A stretch of 27,136 nucleotides of DNA from Bacteroidales bacterium (GTDB lineage: Bacteria > Bacteroidota > Bacteroidia > Bacteroidales > WCHB1-69), in the NCBI GenBank assembly GCA_016290715.1, contig JAEEUY010000174.1, positions 1-27,136 on the forward strand, written 5' to 3'. The translations under genes were made by a program, and so were the position numbers. This document shows positions 7,508 through 15,450 of this stretch, in pieces; the stretch's first letter is position 1; the number at the start of each line of letters is the position of its first letter. The notes beneath the pieces are model-generated. The model was not told the origin of the DNA. It did not search any database and worked only from the letters and a program-made list of their open reading frames with translations.

Positions 7508-8341
7508 TTATTTGTTTTTGATAAGGATATCCATGAATTCGATAGTAGCGTTTTCCATATCATTTACGATACCATCAATTTTAGAAAGGATATAGTTGTA
7601 AAAAATTTGAAGAATGATAGCGGTAAACAAACCAAATACGGTTGTTAACAAGGCCACTTTCATACCACCGGCAACAACTGTAGGACTAATATCACCAGCT
7701 TTTTCAATATCATCAAATGCTTGTACCATACCGATTACTGTACCGGCGAACCCCAACATTGGACCCAAAGCCATGCAAAGACTAATCCAGCTTAAATTGG
7801 TTTCCAATTTACCCATTTCAACGCCACCGTATGATACCAATGATTTTTCTACAGATTCCAAACCTTCGTCATAACGATCCAACCCTTGATAGAATACGCC
7901 TGCCAAAGGTCCTTGGGTATTTTTGCACACTTCTTTCGCTTTTTCAATACCACCATTTTTCAAAGCTTCTTCCACTTTGCTCAAAAGTTTTTGAGAATTG
8001 GCACTTGCTAAGTTTAAATAGAAAATTCTTTCGATAGCAAAAGCCAAACCTAAAACCAAACATACCAATACCAAGCTCATCCATAGTGGACCACCATCTG
8101 CGAACTTGTCTTTCAAAACATAATGCAAACTTTTTTCAACAGAAGTGCTTTTGTCCTCTGCTTTGATAATAGCAGAAGTTTCAGTCTGAGCAGCAGGAGC
8201 AACACTATCCTCAGCAGCAGTTGTTACTTCTTCCGTAGCTTGTTTAGCATCAACTTTTGTATTTTTTTGTGCAAAAGTTACATTGGTTATACCGCAAGCC
8301 AAGATGGTAAAAACGGTAAATAATGCAATAAGTTTTTTCAT
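7508..8341 (-). CDS. exbB: MotA/TolQ/ExbB proton channel protein with N-terminal extension
   Basis: A 277-residue ExbB/TolQ family protein, the proton-conducting stator of an ExbB-ExbD motor. Residues 1-24 form a signal-peptide-like segment, then comes a low-complexity Thr/Ala/Glu/Lys-rich stretch (25-75), as found in long ExbB forms of Bacteroidota. The core has transmembrane helices at about 84-105, 185-209 and 228-251, with the family signature LGPMLGFAGTVIGMVQAF (192-209) and a Thr-containing last helix (KVALLTTVFGLFTAI). A cytoplasmic helical domain lies between helix 1 and 2 (about 110-180). It heads the exbB-unknown-exbD-exbD unit. I see no promoter box between it and tRNA-Ser, 62 nt upstream. 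Confidence 0.9.
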   Translation of the reverse strand: MKKLIALFTVFTILACGITNVTFAQKNTKVDAKQATEEVTTAAEDSVAPAAQTETSAIIKAEDKSTSVEKSLHYVLKDKFADGGPLWMSLVLVCLVLGLAFAIERIFYLNLASANSQKLLSKVEEALKNGGIEKAKEVCKNTQGPLAGVFYQGLDRYDEGLESVEKSLVSYGGVEMGKLETNLSWISLCMALGPMLGFAGTVIGMVQAFDDIEKAGDISPTVVAGGMKVALLTTVFGLFTAIILQIFYNYILSKIDGIVNDMENATIEFMDILIKNK

Positions 8342-8403
8342 AATTTTTTTTGATTGATTAATTAATAATTTTTACTTTTCTTTTTTAATTTCAATAAATT
8401 AAG

Positions 8404-8491
8404 CGGAGAGAAAGGGATTCGAACCCTTGAAACGCTTTCGGCGTTTACACACTTTCCAGGCGTGCGCCTTCGACCACTCGGCCATCTCTCC
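8404..8491 (-). tRNA. tRNA-Ser (anticodon GGA)
   Basis: An 88-nt class II tRNA on the minus strand. The acceptor GGAGAGA pairs with TCTCTCC, the discriminator is G73, the anticodon loop CTGGAAA gives GGA (reads UCC/UCU), there is a long variable arm (AACGCCGAAAGCGTT) and a T arm around GGGTTCGAATCCC. CCA is not encoded. It is the first transcribed element ahead of the exb genes. Confidence 0.95.
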
Positions 8492-8497
8492 AAAGTG

Positions 8498-8527
8498 CAA
8501 AATTTGCGGCGGCTAAAATACAACAAA
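8498..8527 (-). promoter_or_regulatory. Promoter of tRNA-Ser (and possibly the exb operon)
   Basis: On the minus strand TTTG (8524-8527), an 18-nt spacer, then AAATTTTG (8498-8505), one base off TAnnTTTG. It places the start site at about the tRNA 5' end, 8491. No other promoter box or terminator is visible before exbB. Confidence 0.45.
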
Positions 8528-8634
8528 TTTTAATAAATTCTCCCCCTGCGAAAAAGTTTTTTTTGCCTTTTCTCTTTCCTTTTACCCTAACCCTAAATCT
8601 CCATGAAACACACCTATTAATATATGTACGCCTT

Positions 8635-10518
8635 TCAACGGCACATGTTTTCTATGCTGTAAAGCATATTTTCTTCTTTGTAATAGATGTCGGGGCGATA
8701 TTGTACCGTGCCTGTCTCATCCGTAAAACAAGTATAATATTCAAAAAAAACAGGCATTTTTTTCTTAAGCATTTTATTTGTCGGTCGCAAAGGACGATAG
8801 AAAATGGTGTCGGCTCCCAAACTTTCATAATATTTTTGCTCTGCCTCCAACCGTTTCTCCAAGAACTCCTCTCCTTCTTCGCTGACTGGTTCCTCTCCCA
8901 GAATAATCATCACCTGTTCCATCTCTTCTTCATCATAATCATTCATTTGAAACAACAAGGTGGCCAATTCCAACGGCTGTTCCACCCGCACACATCCATG
9001 ACTCAACGCACGATTGCGGCGTTTGAAAGCTCCTTTATTGTTCGTGTCATGCAAATAAACCGACTCCCCGTTGGGAAAATTAAATTTTATCAACCCCAAG
9101 GCATTGTGTGTTCCTGAACTTTGTATCAGTTGGTAGGGATTATTCTTCGGATTCACTTTATTCCATAGGATGGTTTCCGGAATGACCCGTTTGTGCGTCC
9201 GACCATCCACAATGAACAGTTTCTCCCGATTAATCACCCGTGCACTATTCTTTACCATCTTGGCATAGTATTCATCCTTGATGATTTTGGGCGGGATTTT
9301 CCATTCCGGATTCAATACCACATAATTTATTTCGCCATATAACATCGGCGTTTCAGATTCACGTGGCGGGAGAATGCCATTTTTCTTATAGGTGTCAACA
9401 GGCTTCTCATACGCTTTGTATTTGCCGCAACAAATCCGCGACTTCAGCGCAAAAGTATCTGCATTCCAAGCCTCCAGTGTGAAATCAGGAACATTCACGG
9501 CAATATAACTTGCGCCTTTTTTATTCGCCGTGCGCCACCGCAGACGATCCATATTCACCACCAACTTATTGATATACGTTTGCGGCTGCCAGTTAAGGGC
9601 ATCCATGGTCTCTTCATCCAATTCATTACTAACGGGAATTGCACGGTTGGTGCGGAATCTGTTAATAGCCTTCATCAATGTGGGTGTCAATGTGTCGGAG
9701 GCCGTGTATTGCGCCCCAATTTCCTCCAATAACTGCAACCTTTCCCCAATCAAATGAATATTTTTGGCAACGCCTCCCTCTTTGGCGACGATATAGGGAA
9801 TTGTGGCAAACGTCGTATCTTTGAACCTCAGATATTTTTTTAGTTCTTGTTTCAGCGCCACATAGTTGGAATCCACCGGGGACAACGAACGCAAATAACC
9901 GACGGCCGTGTCGGTTGCGGCTAAAGTACTGGTGATAAATTGCGGGGTGATGCTATCCATTTCGTAAAGCCACTTCTGTCCGTACACCATTTTCGGGTCG
10001 GCAGCACCATAGGCCAATGCTTTGGCATAATGTATGTAGGCCTTCGTAAGCGCTATTTCCAATTGCCACAAAGTACTGTAAAGCGATGGCGCATCCTTAA
10101 TCTCCCCCGATTTGATGGTTTCAATCGTCTTTATAATCCCTTCATGTCCCAATGCCGCCGGCGGCAAACCATCTTCGTAAGAATGGGAAAGAAAATCCAC
10201 AAATGAATCAATCCGTTGCTCCTGATAACCGTTCGCCGTCCAATAGGTGCCCTCCTTCGCTTGATAAAAATCTCTAACTTGAGCAGAAAAAATAATTGTA
10301 TTGTCTGTTATTTTTTCAATTTGTGCTAAATTATATTGTTGGTAATCATTTTCTTCAAAAAATTTATATTGTTGAAACCAATGCGGCGCCTGATCTATTT
10401 GGGAGTGATGATGACAACCCGCCAATAGGCCACAAATTAGCACACCTATTGACAATAAAAAACAACATCTGAAAAAGTTTTTTATATTTGCACAATGAAT
10501 TTTGTCTATCAATCCCAC
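8635..10518 (-). CDS. Lipoprotein L,D-transpeptidase (YcbB/LdtD type, YkuD domain)
   Basis: A 627-residue envelope enzyme. The N-terminus has a hydrophobic signal and lipobox LLAGC (cysteine 35, followed by HHH), so it should be membrane-anchored in the periplasm. An N-terminal scaffold region covers about 75-270. A peptidoglycan-binding-like helical segment lies around 275-310 (LTPTLMKAINRFR...LDEETMDAL). The catalytic YkuD domain is about 335-525, with H490-D491 and SHGCVRV containing catalytic cysteine 509. The C-terminal part (PVFFEYYTCFTDETGTVQYRPD) matches the tail of YcbB. Family knowledge: it makes 3-3 meso-diaminopimelate cross-links or attaches proteins to peptidoglycan. The start is uncertain: the open frame begins with GTG at 10518 and a TTG lies at 10512; no ATG is available before the lipobox. 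It is monocistronic and divergent from the aldehyde dehydrogenase gene. Confidence 0.88.
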   Translation of the reverse strand: MGLIDKIHCANIKNFFRCCFLLSIGVLICGLLAGCHHHSQIDQAPHWFQQYKFFEENDYQQYNLAQIEKITDNTIIFSAQVRDFYQAKEGTYWTANGYQEQRIDSFVDFLSHSYEDGLPPAALGHEGIIKTIETIKSGEIKDAPSLYSTLWQLEIALTKAYIHYAKALAYGAADPKMVYGQKWLYEMDSITPQFITSTLAATDTAVGYLRSLSPVDSNYVALKQELKKYLRFKDTTFATIPYIVAKEGGVAKNIHLIGERLQLLEEIGAQYTASDTLTPTLMKAINRFRTNRAIPVSNELDEETMDALNWQPQTYINKLVVNMDRLRWRTANKKGASYIAVNVPDFTLEAWNADTFALKSRICCGKYKAYEKPVDTYKKNGILPPRESETPMLYGEINYVVLNPEWKIPPKIIKDEYYAKMVKNSARVINREKLFIVDGRTHKRVIPETILWNKVNPKNNPYQLIQSSGTHNALGLIKFNFPNGESVYLHDTNNKGAFKRRNRALSHGCVRVEQPLELATLLFQMNDYDEEEMEQVMIILGEEPVSEEGEEFLEKRLEAEQKYYESLGADTIFYRPLRPTNKMLKKKMPVFFEYYTCFTDETGTVQYRPDIYYKEENMLYSIENMCR

Positions 10519-10538
10519 TTAACGAATAATTAATTTTG

Positions 10539-10570
10539 CAAAAATAATATTTATAAAAACAAAAATCAAA
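10539..10570 (-). promoter_or_regulatory. Promoter of the L,D-transpeptidase gene
   Basis: Minus strand TTTG (10567-10570), a 20-nt spacer, then TATTTTTG (10539-10546), a full match to TAnnTTTG. The start site would fall about 14-20 nt before the GTG/TTG start, a short leader that supports a start at 10518 or 10512. Confidence 0.55.
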
Positions 10571-10690
10571 TCATTTTATTTATACGCCAATTAGCCGGAT
10601 TTTGTTGCTTCAATTTTTATATTTTTTATACTTTTCCCATTTTTCAAAACAAATTTATTGTCGAAACGTTATCTAACAAATCTTTACATT

Positions 10691-12307
10691 ATGCAAAAAT
10701 TAGACACAATATTTACCCAACATCAACAAATTTCTCCCGATGTTTATCCACAACCGTTCCCTTATATCCAAAACAAATATCTCATTAATGGGGAATTGCG
10801 CGAATGGAATGGCAACTTTCAAGATGTTCACTCTCCCATCTTTATAAAAACCGATAAAGGATTGGATAACTTCATCGGACGTTACCCTATGCTGGGAGAA
10901 AAAGAGGCCGTTGAAGCGTTAGACGCAGCGGTGAATGCCTATCAGCATGGGAATGGGGAATGGCCCTCCATGACCGTTTCCCAAAGAATTGCCTGTATGC
11001 GGAAATTCGTGCTCAAGATGACCGAACAGCGTACTCCTATCGTCAATTTGTTGATGTGGGAAATCGGGAAAACACAAAAAGATGCCGAAAAAGAATTTGA
11101 CCGCACTGTTGACTATATCAATGATACCATCGAAGCCCTTAAAAACCTTGATCGCGATTGCTCCCGATTTACTTTCTCCCAAAATATTCTGGCGCAGATT
11201 CGTCGAGCGCCATTAGGGGTTGTGCTTTGCATGGGACCTTTTAATTACCCGCTCAATGAGACCTTCACAACCCTGATCCCAGCTATTCTAATGGGCAACT
11301 GCATCATTTTCAAACCACCTAAAAAAGGAGTCCTATTGCACGCCCCTCTACTGCAAGCTTTTCAAGAATCCTTCCCAAAAGGCGTGGTGAATACCCTCTA
11401 TGGCGATGGCGAAGTAATTATTACCCCCCTCATGACCAGCGGAAAAATAGATGTTTTTGCTTTCATCGGCTCCAGCCGCGTAGCCGATATCATTAAAAGC
11501 GAACACCCCAAACTCCATCGTCTTAAGTCGGTGTTGGGGTTGGAAGCCAAAAATCCTGCCATTATTTTAAAAGACGCAGACTTGGAAAGCACCGTAAAAG
11601 AGTGTGTATCAGGAGCATTGTCATTTAATGGTCAACGTTGCACCGCTTTGAAAATCATTTTTGTACACGAATCCATTGTATCACAATTCCTCGAATTGAT
11701 AAATAAAGAGGTGGAAAATCTGCAAATCGGTCTTCCTTGGGAGGCTCGTACCCAAATCACACCTCTGCCAGAAGATGGCAAAGCAACCTACTTGACAGGG
11801 CTCATTGACGACGCTACTGAAAAGGGAGCAAAAGTAATCAATGAAAATGGCGGAAAACATTATGAATCATTGTTTTTCCCTGCTATACTATATCCTGTGA
11901 ATAAAGAGATGCGTGTATATCATGAGGAACAGTTTGGCCCAATCATTCCCATCGTAAGTTTTAAGGATATTGAAGAACCCCTAAACTATGTAGTAGAATC
12001 AAAATATGGGCAACAGGCATCTATTTTCGGAAACGATTCCAAAGAAATTGCCCGGTTGATTGATGTTTTGGTAAACCAAGTGTGCCGCGTAAACATCAAC
12101 TCCCAATGCCAGCGGGGACCTGACGATTTCCCATTTACAGGACGCAAGGATAGTGCAGAAGCCACTCTTTCTGTTTCCGATGCACTCCGGGTTTTCTCTA
12201 TCCGCACCCTCGTCGCTGCCAAAAACAATCCCGCCAATACCAACATCATTCATAAAATTTTAAAAGAAGACCAATCCTCTTTTTTAAATACTGATTTCAT
12301 TTTATAA
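10691..12307 (+). CDS. Aldehyde dehydrogenase, probably NADP-dependent glyceraldehyde-3-phosphate dehydrogenase
   Basis: A 538-residue cytosolic member of the aldehyde dehydrogenase superfamily. Visible: GPFNYPLNE with the oxyanion asparagine (N185), the cofactor segment IIFKPPKKG, GSSRVADII, the general-base glutamate E285 in LGLEAKNPAIIL, and the catalytic cysteine C317 in SFNGQRCTALK. The E-A-K-N variant of the usual ELGGK motif and the NGQRCTA cysteine motif recall the nonphosphorylating GAPDH (GapN) group, which oxidises glyceraldehyde 3-phosphate to 3-phosphoglycerate and makes NADPH. The superfamily call is secure; the substrate is inference. A longer frame starts with TTG at 10658, but the ATG at 10691 is preferred. 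A near-consensus box (TACTTTTC, 10629-10636) is a possible promoter. It probably shares a transcript with the peptidase gene 37 nt downstream. Confidence 0.8.
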   Translation: MQKLDTIFTQHQQISPDVYPQPFPYIQNKYLINGELREWNGNFQDVHSPIFIKTDKGLDNFIGRYPMLGEKEAVEALDAAVNAYQHGNGEWPSMTVSQRIACMRKFVLKMTEQRTPIVNLLMWEIGKTQKDAEKEFDRTVDYINDTIEALKNLDRDCSRFTFSQNILAQIRRAPLGVVLCMGPFNYPLNETFTTLIPAILMGNCIIFKPPKKGVLLHAPLLQAFQESFPKGVVNTLYGDGEVIITPLMTSGKIDVFAFIGSSRVADIIKSEHPKLHRLKSVLGLEAKNPAIILKDADLESTVKECVSGALSFNGQRCTALKIIFVHESIVSQFLELINKEVENLQIGLPWEARTQITPLPEDGKATYLTGLIDDATEKGAKVINENGGKHYESLFFPAILYPVNKEMRVYHEEQFGPIIPIVSFKDIEEPLNYVVESKYGQQASIFGNDSKEIARLIDVLVNQVCRVNINSQCQRGPDDFPFTGRKDSAEATLSVSDALRVFSIRTLVAAKNNPANTNIIHKILKEDQSSFLNTDFIL

Positions 12308-12344
12308 TCTTTTCATTATTTAATATTAACAAGATTTTTTACAG

Positions 12345-14534
12345 ATGAAAAAAATTGTCGTACTCATTCTCATATTTTGTTTTTCTTTCACTGTTTCTAT
12401 AGCACAAGACGATTTCATTGATCTAAATGGTGTTTTTACAGGAAAATATCGTTACGAAAACAAGTCGAATTTGCGCTGGCGGCCGAACACAAACCAATAC
12501 ACCTATTATGACACCCAAGCAGATATTGATGGACAAATTATCAGCGTGGATATGAAAAATGGCAAAGAAACAGTACTTTTCTCTTTTAAAGATTTCCTCA
12601 AAAAAAACAATATAGATTCCCGAGAGCAATTAAAATCCCAAAACATGGAATTATCCTCAGGAATTCAATGGAGCGACCAAAACACATTTTCATTCACTTT
12701 CAAAAAAGATGGCAACTATTATTGGGTGAATTATCATTTGAAAAATGGAACGTTTGAAATGGAGGATGCCAATATGCTCATGGAAGCGACCGATGCAAGC
12801 GATGACTACAAACTATTCATTTTCAATGACAACGGGCTGGTCTCTGTAGGCAAAGCAGGTTCCGACAAACGCTATATTATTTGTCCTGACACAGGTGAAA
12901 ATATAGTTTTTGGTGAAGCTGTTCACCGCAGTGAGTGGGGAATTGGAGAGGGGTATTACTTTTCGCCAAAGAGCAACTACATCGCCTTTTACCGTATGGA
13001 TGAATCCATGGTGGAAGATTATCCTCTTTTGCATACCGATGGCACCATCGCCACCATCGAAACCATCAAATACCCCATGGCAGGACGCACAAGCCATCAA
13101 GTAAAAGTGGGTATTTTTGATGTGAACAAAAGTTTTCAAGAACAAAAAACGGTTTACCATTATATCCTAACCGATGTAAACGATGGGGAATTCCTTACCA
13201 ATGTAACTTTCTCTCCTGACGAAAAATACCTGTATATCACCCATTTAAATCGGGAACAGAATCATTCAAAACTCATCCGTTATGATGTTCAAAATGGCAA
13301 GAAATTACAAGTGTTGATTGAAGAAACCGACGACCGCTATGTAGAACCACAAACACGGATGACCTTTTTGAAAAACGGCAACTTTTTATGGCAAAGCGAC
13401 CGCGACGGATGGAACCATTTCTACCTTTATGATTTTGATGGAAACCTCATAAAACAAGTAACCACCGGGAAATGGGAAGTGATTGAGAATTTGGGCGTGG
13501 ATTCCGAAGAACAGAATCTTTTCTTTATGACTAACAAAGATTTAGCTTGCGACAAATATCTGTATTCCATCAACTTAAAAACAGGGAAACTCATCAATCA
13601 TACGCCAAAAAGTGGCACACATAACATCCTTTTCTCCCCCGACAAAAAATACTATTTCGACTATTATACCTCCCTGCACACCCCACGGGACATTTATGCC
13701 AACAATACTTCCGGACAACAAAGATTGATATTGTCGTGTCCCAACCCATACGCAGCACACCCACTTGGAACCGACACGATATTCACACTCAAAAACAGCA
13801 AAAGTGGGATTGACCTGTTTTGTGAAATGATTCTTCCTCCCCATTTTGATAAAAATAAAAAATACCCTTGTTTGGTTTATGTTTATGGCGGCCCCCATTC
13901 TCAATTAGTAACCAATTCGTTTATGAATGCAGGCGTATTTTTAAATTATATGGCGGAAAAAGGGTATGTTATTTTTATCATGGATAACAGAGGCACCAAT
14001 CATCGGGGAGCTGATTTTGAGAAATGCATTCACCGCCAATTGGGGGTATTAGAAAGCGAGGACCAAATGGTTGGAATTGACTACCTTCGTGCTCTGCCAT
14101 TTATTGACACAGAGAGAATGGGAATTGACGGATGGAGTTTTGGCGGTTTTATGACTTTAACCATGATTACCGAACATCCCGAAATCTTTCGTTCTGCCAC
14201 CTGCGGAGGGCCTGTAGTCAACTGGGAATGGTATGAAGTAATGTATGGTGAGCGATATATGGACACTCCGCAAGAGAACCCTGAAGGATACGCACATGCC
14301 AACATCATACCCAAAATCAAAAACTTAAAATGCCCCCTCTTAATTATGCACGGGCAACAAGACCATACGGTAGTCCAACAACAAAGTTTGGAACTCCTCC
14401 ATCAGTCGGTAAAAGACGATGTGCAAATACAATACTTTCCCTATACCACTCACGATCATAATGTTATAGGGAAAGAACGCGTTCAAATGTGGCATAAAAT
14501 CGAACAATTTCACGACCAATATTTAATGAAATAA
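12345..14534 (+). CDS. ptpA: Prolyl tripeptidyl peptidase (S9 family, PtpA-like)
   Basis: A 729-residue periplasmic serine peptidase. The signal peptide covers about 1-20 (MKKIVVLILIFCFSF..SIAQ). Residues about 40-470 form a beta-propeller (IAFYRMDESM, LTNVTFSPDEKYLYI, FLWQSDRDGWNHFYLYDFDG), and about 480-729 the alpha/beta hydrolase with S598 (GWSFGG), D673 (QQDHTV) and H705 (HDHNV). It resembles P. gingivalis PtpA more than DPP IV: HRSEWGIGEG with E197, and WEWYEVMYGERYMDTPQENP with E631, match the two glutamates that bind the substrate amino terminus in PtpA, and S/D/H/E spacing is the same. Such enzymes release X-X-Pro tripeptides and help peptide-fermenting Bacteroidales use protein. I cannot prove tripeptidyl over dipeptidyl specificity from sequence. 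The WYL regulator gene follows 18 nt downstream. Confidence 0.85.
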   Translation: MKKIVVLILIFCFSFTVSIAQDDFIDLNGVFTGKYRYENKSNLRWRPNTNQYTYYDTQADIDGQIISVDMKNGKETVLFSFKDFLKKNNIDSREQLKSQNMELSSGIQWSDQNTFSFTFKKDGNYYWVNYHLKNGTFEMEDANMLMEATDASDDYKLFIFNDNGLVSVGKAGSDKRYIICPDTGENIVFGEAVHRSEWGIGEGYYFSPKSNYIAFYRMDESMVEDYPLLHTDGTIATIETIKYPMAGRTSHQVKVGIFDVNKSFQEQKTVYHYILTDVNDGEFLTNVTFSPDEKYLYITHLNREQNHSKLIRYDVQNGKKLQVLIEETDDRYVEPQTRMTFLKNGNFLWQSDRDGWNHFYLYDFDGNLIKQVTTGKWEVIENLGVDSEEQNLFFMTNKDLACDKYLYSINLKTGKLINHTPKSGTHNILFSPDKKYYFDYYTSLHTPRDIYANNTSGQQRLILSCPNPYAAHPLGTDTIFTLKNSKSGIDLFCEMILPPHFDKNKKYPCLVYVYGGPHSQLVTNSFMNAGVFLNYMAEKGYVIFIMDNRGTNHRGADFEKCIHRQLGVLESEDQMVGIDYLRALPFIDTERMGIDGWSFGGFMTLTMITEHPEIFRSATCGGPVVNWEWYEVMYGERYMDTPQENPEGYAHANIIPKIKNLKCPLLIMHGQQDHTVVQQQSLELLHQSVKDDVQIQYFPYTTHDHNVIGKERVQMWHKIEQFHDQYLMK

Positions 14535-14552
14535 TTATAAAAGTTTAATAAT

Positions 14553-15449
14553 ATGAAAGATACAGCCTTCCAAAAACATCTTTGGCTCATCGGAACCATA
14601 TATCAAGCAGGGGAAAAGGGACTTTCCTACGAAGAAATCAACGAGAAGTGGAAAGAAACCGCCCAATCGAAAGGAAGATATTACCCTTTGCGCACCTTTC
14701 ATAACCACCGCAAAGAAATACGTGAAGTGTTCAATATTGCTATTTCATGCAACAAAAGTACCAACTGCTACTATATTGACTTGAAGAAAAAGGAAAATAA
14801 TTTACTTCAAAAAATATTAGAACTAATTACAATTCAACAACTTGTAAAAAATAAAAATCTTTCGGCGAAGAATCTTTTCCTTGAAAAACGCAGCGAAGGA
14901 GAATACTCTTTACATCATGTCATGATGGCCATTGAAAAAGGGCATTATGTTCGTATTGAATATCAACCTTATTGGTCGGAGAAGATCCTAAAATACCCCC
15001 AATTTGCCCCATACGCTATCAAAGAATTCAAACACCAATGGTATTTGTTAGGGCAACGGGGCAACCTTCCATTAGAATTCATTGATTTAAAACAAGTTGT
15101 GTCCATCTCCATCTTGGAAGATACCTTTCCCATACCACAACAAGATGAATATATTCCTGTTTTAACGGAGAACTACGGTGGTAAAATAGAATCCATCCCA
15201 ACGGAAGAAATCACTCTGAAAGTAGATGCTCCAATGGCAGGCTATCTTCGCAACAATCCATTACACCTCTCTCAACAAATTATTGAGCAAAAGAGGAACT
15301 ATTCCATTTTCTATTTTTACGTAAAACCGACGGAAGAATTCATGCGCGATGTGCTATCTTTTGGCGCAGCAGTAGAAGTTCTTTCTCCCGAAAGTTTTAA
15401 GGCAGCCATTTACAAAGAAGCGAAAAAAATAGAAAGGAAAAACGGGTAA
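14553..15449 (+). CDS. WYL-domain transcriptional regulator
   Basis: A 298-residue cytosolic protein with an N-terminal winged-helix-like region (about 5-75, LSYEEINEKWKE...YYPLRTFHNHRKEIREVF), a WYL domain (about 120-190: VRIEYQPYW...APYAIKEFKHQWYLLGQRG, with W163-Y164-L165) and a C-terminal WCX-like domain (about 215-295). WYL proteins sense a ligand, often nucleic acid or nucleotide, and regulate genes; in many bacteria they sit near defence or DNA-damage genes. Here it simply follows the peptidase gene by 18 nt, with no defence genes in view. Its stop is one base from the stop of the convergent VWA protein gene, with no terminator between. Confidence 0.85.
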   Translation: MKDTAFQKHLWLIGTIYQAGEKGLSYEEINEKWKETAQSKGRYYPLRTFHNHRKEIREVFNIAISCNKSTNCYYIDLKKKENNLLQKILELITIQQLVKNKNLSAKNLFLEKRSEGEYSLHHVMMAIEKGHYVRIEYQPYWSEKILKYPQFAPYAIKEFKHQWYLLGQRGNLPLEFIDLKQVVSISILEDTFPIPQQDEYIPVLTENYGGKIESIPTEEITLKVDAPMAGYLRNNPLHLSQQIIEQKRNYSIFYFYVKPTEEFMRDVLSFGAAVEVLSPESFKAAIYKEAKKIERKNG

Positions 15450-15450
15450 G

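Noticed and set aside
8404..8491. tRNA-Ser as an integration site for a mobile element
   Set aside because: No integrase, no repeated tRNA end and no foreign genes nearby.
8584..8597. Telomere-like CCCTAACCCTAAA
   Set aside because: Only two units, within a normal bacterial intergenic gap.
10658..10690. Upstream TTG start for the aldehyde dehydrogenase
   Set aside because: The 11 extra residues do not resemble the family, and an ATG follows at 10691.
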